A stretch of DNA of 15,821 nucleotides from Xanthomonas cassavae CFBP 4642. Its GTDB lineage: Bacteria > Pseudomonadota > Gammaproteobacteria > Xanthomonadales > Xanthomonadaceae. The notes under the pieces were generated by a model. The model had not been told where the DNA came from. It saw nothing but the letters and a program-made list of their open reading frames with translations, and searched no databases. Both the position numbers and the translations under genes were made by a program. Positions within the stretch are counted from its first letter, which is position 1, and the number at the start of each line of letters is the position of its first letter. Location: the NCBI RefSeq assembly GCF_000454545.1, contig NZ_CM002139.1, positions 2,441,870-2,457,690 on the forward strand. The letters run 5' to 3'. Positions 14,901 through 15,821 of the stretch are shown one piece after another.

Positions 14901-15468
14901 TCAACGCCATCAACCCGTTGCCCAACGCCAACAGATCCGCACGCCGTGCCAGCACGCAACTCGGCTCACCGATGAAATTGATGGTGTGGTCGGCCAGGAA
15001 CGACACCAGCTCCGGGCCATCGACCAACACATCGTCGGCGAACGGGAAACAGGTGGCCGGGATGTCCGGCAGTGGCTGGCCGTCGTCATCGATGCGTTGC
15101 CGGCGCGAGGAAGCCATCGCCGTGCCCGGGTTGCGCTCGTGCGCTTCCACCAGCTGCGCGACGCAATCCGGCTGCAACACGTCGTCGTCGTGCAGGAACT
15201 TGACGTACTCGCCCTGCGCCAGACCGATCCCCTTGATCGTGCTGGCGAGCTCGCCAAGCCGTGGCGTGTTGCGGTGGTAGCGGATCGGGAACGGGGCGCT
15301 CGCCAGCTTGGGCGACAGCAGGGCCTCGATCGCGCCATCGGCATCGTCGTCGCAGATCACCAGCTCCAGTGCGGTGTAGGTCTGCGTCAGCGCGCTCTCC
15401 AGCGCCTGCGCGAAGTACGAAGCCTTGTAGGTAGGCATGACGATACTGACGAGGGCGTTGGAAGTCAT
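11944..15468 (-). CDS. Large multi-domain glycosyltransferase (GT2-GT2-like-GT2-GT4 type)
   Basis: The product has 1174 residues and appears soluble, with no signal or membrane segment. Domain 1 (about 6-260) is a family 2 glycosyltransferase: VSIVMPTYKASYF at the start and the metal-binding DDD in KFLHDDDVLQPD (94-96). Domain 2 (about 328-545) is GT2-like, with LLVDAGAV (404-411) and YADE (435-438). Domain 3 (about 567-810) is GT2-like with SDADLCLRLHQAGY, but has LLWLAAGAAVM (653-663) where a DXD is expected, so it may not be catalytic. The last 330 residues resemble a GT4 enzyme, with NECKSNLRLLEYGACGYPVI (1086-1105). The start at 15466-15468 was chosen because family similarity begins at once. 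An in-frame extension to 15621 reads like intergenic sequence. Related proteins are called RfbC-like or O-antigen biosynthesis proteins. The substrate is unknown; flagellin or surface polysaccharide are the main options. Confidence 0.85.
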   Translation of the reverse strand: MTSNALVSIVMPTYKASYFAQALESALTQTYTALELVICDDDADGAIEALLSPKLASAPFPIRYHRNTPRLGELASTIKGIGLAQGEYVKFLHDDDVLQPDCVAQLVEAHERNPGTAMASSRRQRIDDDGQPLPDIPATCFPFADDVLVDGPELVSFLADHTINFIGEPSCVLARRADLLALGNGLMALNGKAIDWVGDLAIYVKLLRHGNLAFLASPLTQFRVSSAQFSQAGRAQVGVGDQGHEDLRQGIRQLGWRREHGDNRQVRVAPLSPHKARVFKPVDLVNALMRSAGMTEQVSPATWLGVRYPSEVQRALIDARLQAHAGGPRIAVMLIDRYGDAAAVAATLASLQAPGGYPNQQAWVLSASPAQVRDAERGLLIDNHGLVPALNRAIAAQQAIDWVLLVDAGAVFTLSGLTVVALGLLALPDTCQAVYADEVVALDNRQLGLALRPALYLDALLSAPSTLSRHWLFRQATLVDDGGFPQGPGAAFELDYQLGLVERHGLASVQHIAEPLLVASAQTRHADADEHQAIARHLVARGYVDAQVHSAGPGRHALDYRHAQQPLVSILVLVDGRLPQVQRCLESILANTAYPHYEVLLLDRGTTAPDLRDWLAGIDALGMQQIRVLRFDAEPAREAVCNAAAEHARGDVLLWLAAGAAVMKADWLEQLLNHALRPEVGAVAGKLLRGDGTVHHAGLLLGLGAPVARAFEGNAFDDSGYLQRLQLDQNYAALSGECLMLPRQLFLEAGGFALEPELAPWSDADLCLRLHQAGYLNVFAARAQLLIDPLDAPAATVLDEEAMYARWLPLMANDPAYNPGFSLDPGAGFQLADPRASWRPLQSWRPLPRVMALPADIEGCGHYRVIQPLRALREAGLAEGVLFNGYLEIADLARQDPDVVILQRQVGEARLEAMRRMKALSRAFKVYELDDYLPNLPLKNAHREHMPKDILKTVRRGLGMVDRFVVSTPALAEAFAGLHSDIRVAENRLPPHWWEHLPARAQRQGSKPRIGWAGGASHTGDLELIADVVKELAGEVEWVFMGMYPFALRQHIHRFQPGVPIDQYPAALAALDLDLALAPVEQNLFNECKSNLRLLEYGACGYPVIASDVRCYQGTLPVTLVKNRYRDWIGAIREHLADLDAARAKGAALREVVRRDWMLSGSNLDTWRAAWLPD

Positions 15469-15646
15469 GCAGAGCGGACCGTGTTCAAGGGTTGGGGAAT
15501 TGGACTCACTGCATTGTCGGGATTCGGAAACCAAACGTATACAGACATGGCCGCGACTGGGGCCTGCCACTGGAACATGCTTACTTTGATTATCCGGCGT
15601 GAAGATGTTGAGTTCAGCCAAGCCTGAAATGCGCTGAGTTGCGTGT

Positions 15647-15663
15647 GGCTGCGCCGGTGCCGA
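15647..15663 (-). promoter_or_regulatory. Weak sigma-54-like site before the glycosyltransferase gene
   Basis: The minus strand reads TCGGCACCGGCGCAGCC, which keeps GG-N10-GC and GGCAC but deviates at the -12 TT and at four positions overall. The sequence is partly palindromic and also fits GG-N10-GC on the plus strand, so direction is ambiguous. If real, the leader would be about 168 bases long. It is far weaker than the fliE and fliL sites. Confidence 0.22.
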
Positions 15664-15779
15664 ACTTCAAATGAGGGCTGGTTCCCGAAAAGTCGATCGA
15701 TAACAATGCTAAGGATGGTCTGATCAACGCAGCCGGAAAACGAAACACGCCACATCCGCCGCGCTGAGGGCGCTCAACC

Positions 15780-15815
15780 CCCCGGTTTTTTGCCGTTTTC
15801 GGCATGTTTTCGGGG
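15780..15815. repeat. Nested hairpin near the right end
   Basis: TGCCG (15791-15795) and CGGCA (15800-15804) pair around TTTT. Outside them CCCCG (15780-15784) can pair with CGGGG (15811-15815) across T-rich internal loops. It could be a transcription terminator of a gene to the right, but no clean stem plus U-tract is visible in either direction. Confidence 0.35.
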
Positions 15816-15821
15816 TATTGC

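Larger units (their letters stand above)
15469..15821. other. Intergenic region upstream of the glycosyltransferase gene
   Basis: No gene is supported in these 353 bp. Short open frames on both strands give products without family likeness. The sequence is visibly more AT-rich than the rest of the window, as expected for a promoter region. The right end holds a nested hairpin. The next gene lies outside the window. Confidence 0.6.

Noticed and set aside
15590..15600. A GCCGGATAA motif on the minus strand resembling a FliA (sigma-28) -10 element
   Set aside because: It has an extra G compared with GCCGATAA and no matching -35 TAAAG-type element at the right distance.
15469..15621. N-terminal extension of the glycosyltransferase by 51 residues
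   Set aside because: The extension has no family likeness and lies in AT-richer sequence that looks intergenic; similarity begins right after the ATG at 15468.
13459..15627. A 722-codon open frame on the plus strand opposite the glycosyltransferase gene
   Set aside because: Its product is His/Gln/Arg-rich and without family likeness. It is the antisense frame of a high-GC gene whose minus-strand product has clear glycosyltransferase motifs.

Overview
The window is high-GC DNA that fits Xanthomonas or a close relative in the Xanthomonadaceae. The grounds are the protein sequences of a complete fliE-to-fliP flagellar series and the kind of extragenic repeats between genes. This assignment rests on recognition, not on a database search. 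No rRNA gene, intact tRNA gene, CRISPR array or plasmid function was seen.

Layout, left to right. (1) 1-804: the 3' part of an IS5-family insertion sequence on the plus strand, with an intact transposase C-terminus and a plausible right end followed by TTAA. (2) 805-1364: 560 bp with no credible gene. It holds a family-type extragenic repeat, a perfect 13-bp hairpin, two adjacent short tandem arrays and a tRNA-like fragment. (3) 1365-11529, minus strand: fliE-fliF-fliG-fliH-fliI-fliJ-fliK-fliL-fliM-fliN-fliO-fliP. These encode the rod adaptor/MS-ring base, the C-ring switch, the export ATPase complex, hook-length control and part of the export gate. Most junctions overlap by 4 bases (ATGA or GTGA) or are separated by a few bases. 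(4) 11530-11943: the fliE promoter region and a cluster of REP-like double hairpins. (5) 11944-15468, minus strand: a very large multi-domain glycosyltransferase. (6) 15469-15821: an intergenic region.

Two sigma-54 type promoters are visible in front of flagellar genes on the coding strand. One is just before fliE (11563-11579, one mismatch to the extended consensus). The other lies in the only large gap of the cluster, between fliK and fliL (4537-4553, perfect match to the extended consensus). They suggest two transcription units, fliEFGHIJK and fliLMNOP, both under RpoN control. They also settle the start codons of fliE and fliL.

The genes jointly build the basal body: FliE and FliF form the MS-ring/rod junction, FliG, FliM and FliN the switch, FliH, FliI and FliJ the ATPase complex, FliO and FliP part of the export gate, FliL the stator-associated protein and FliK the hook ruler. 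The series stops after fliP. fliQ, fliR and flhB, expected next, are not present; repeats and an IS5-family element occupy that place. The large glycosyltransferase beside fliE could act on flagellin or on surface polysaccharide; this is inference from position.
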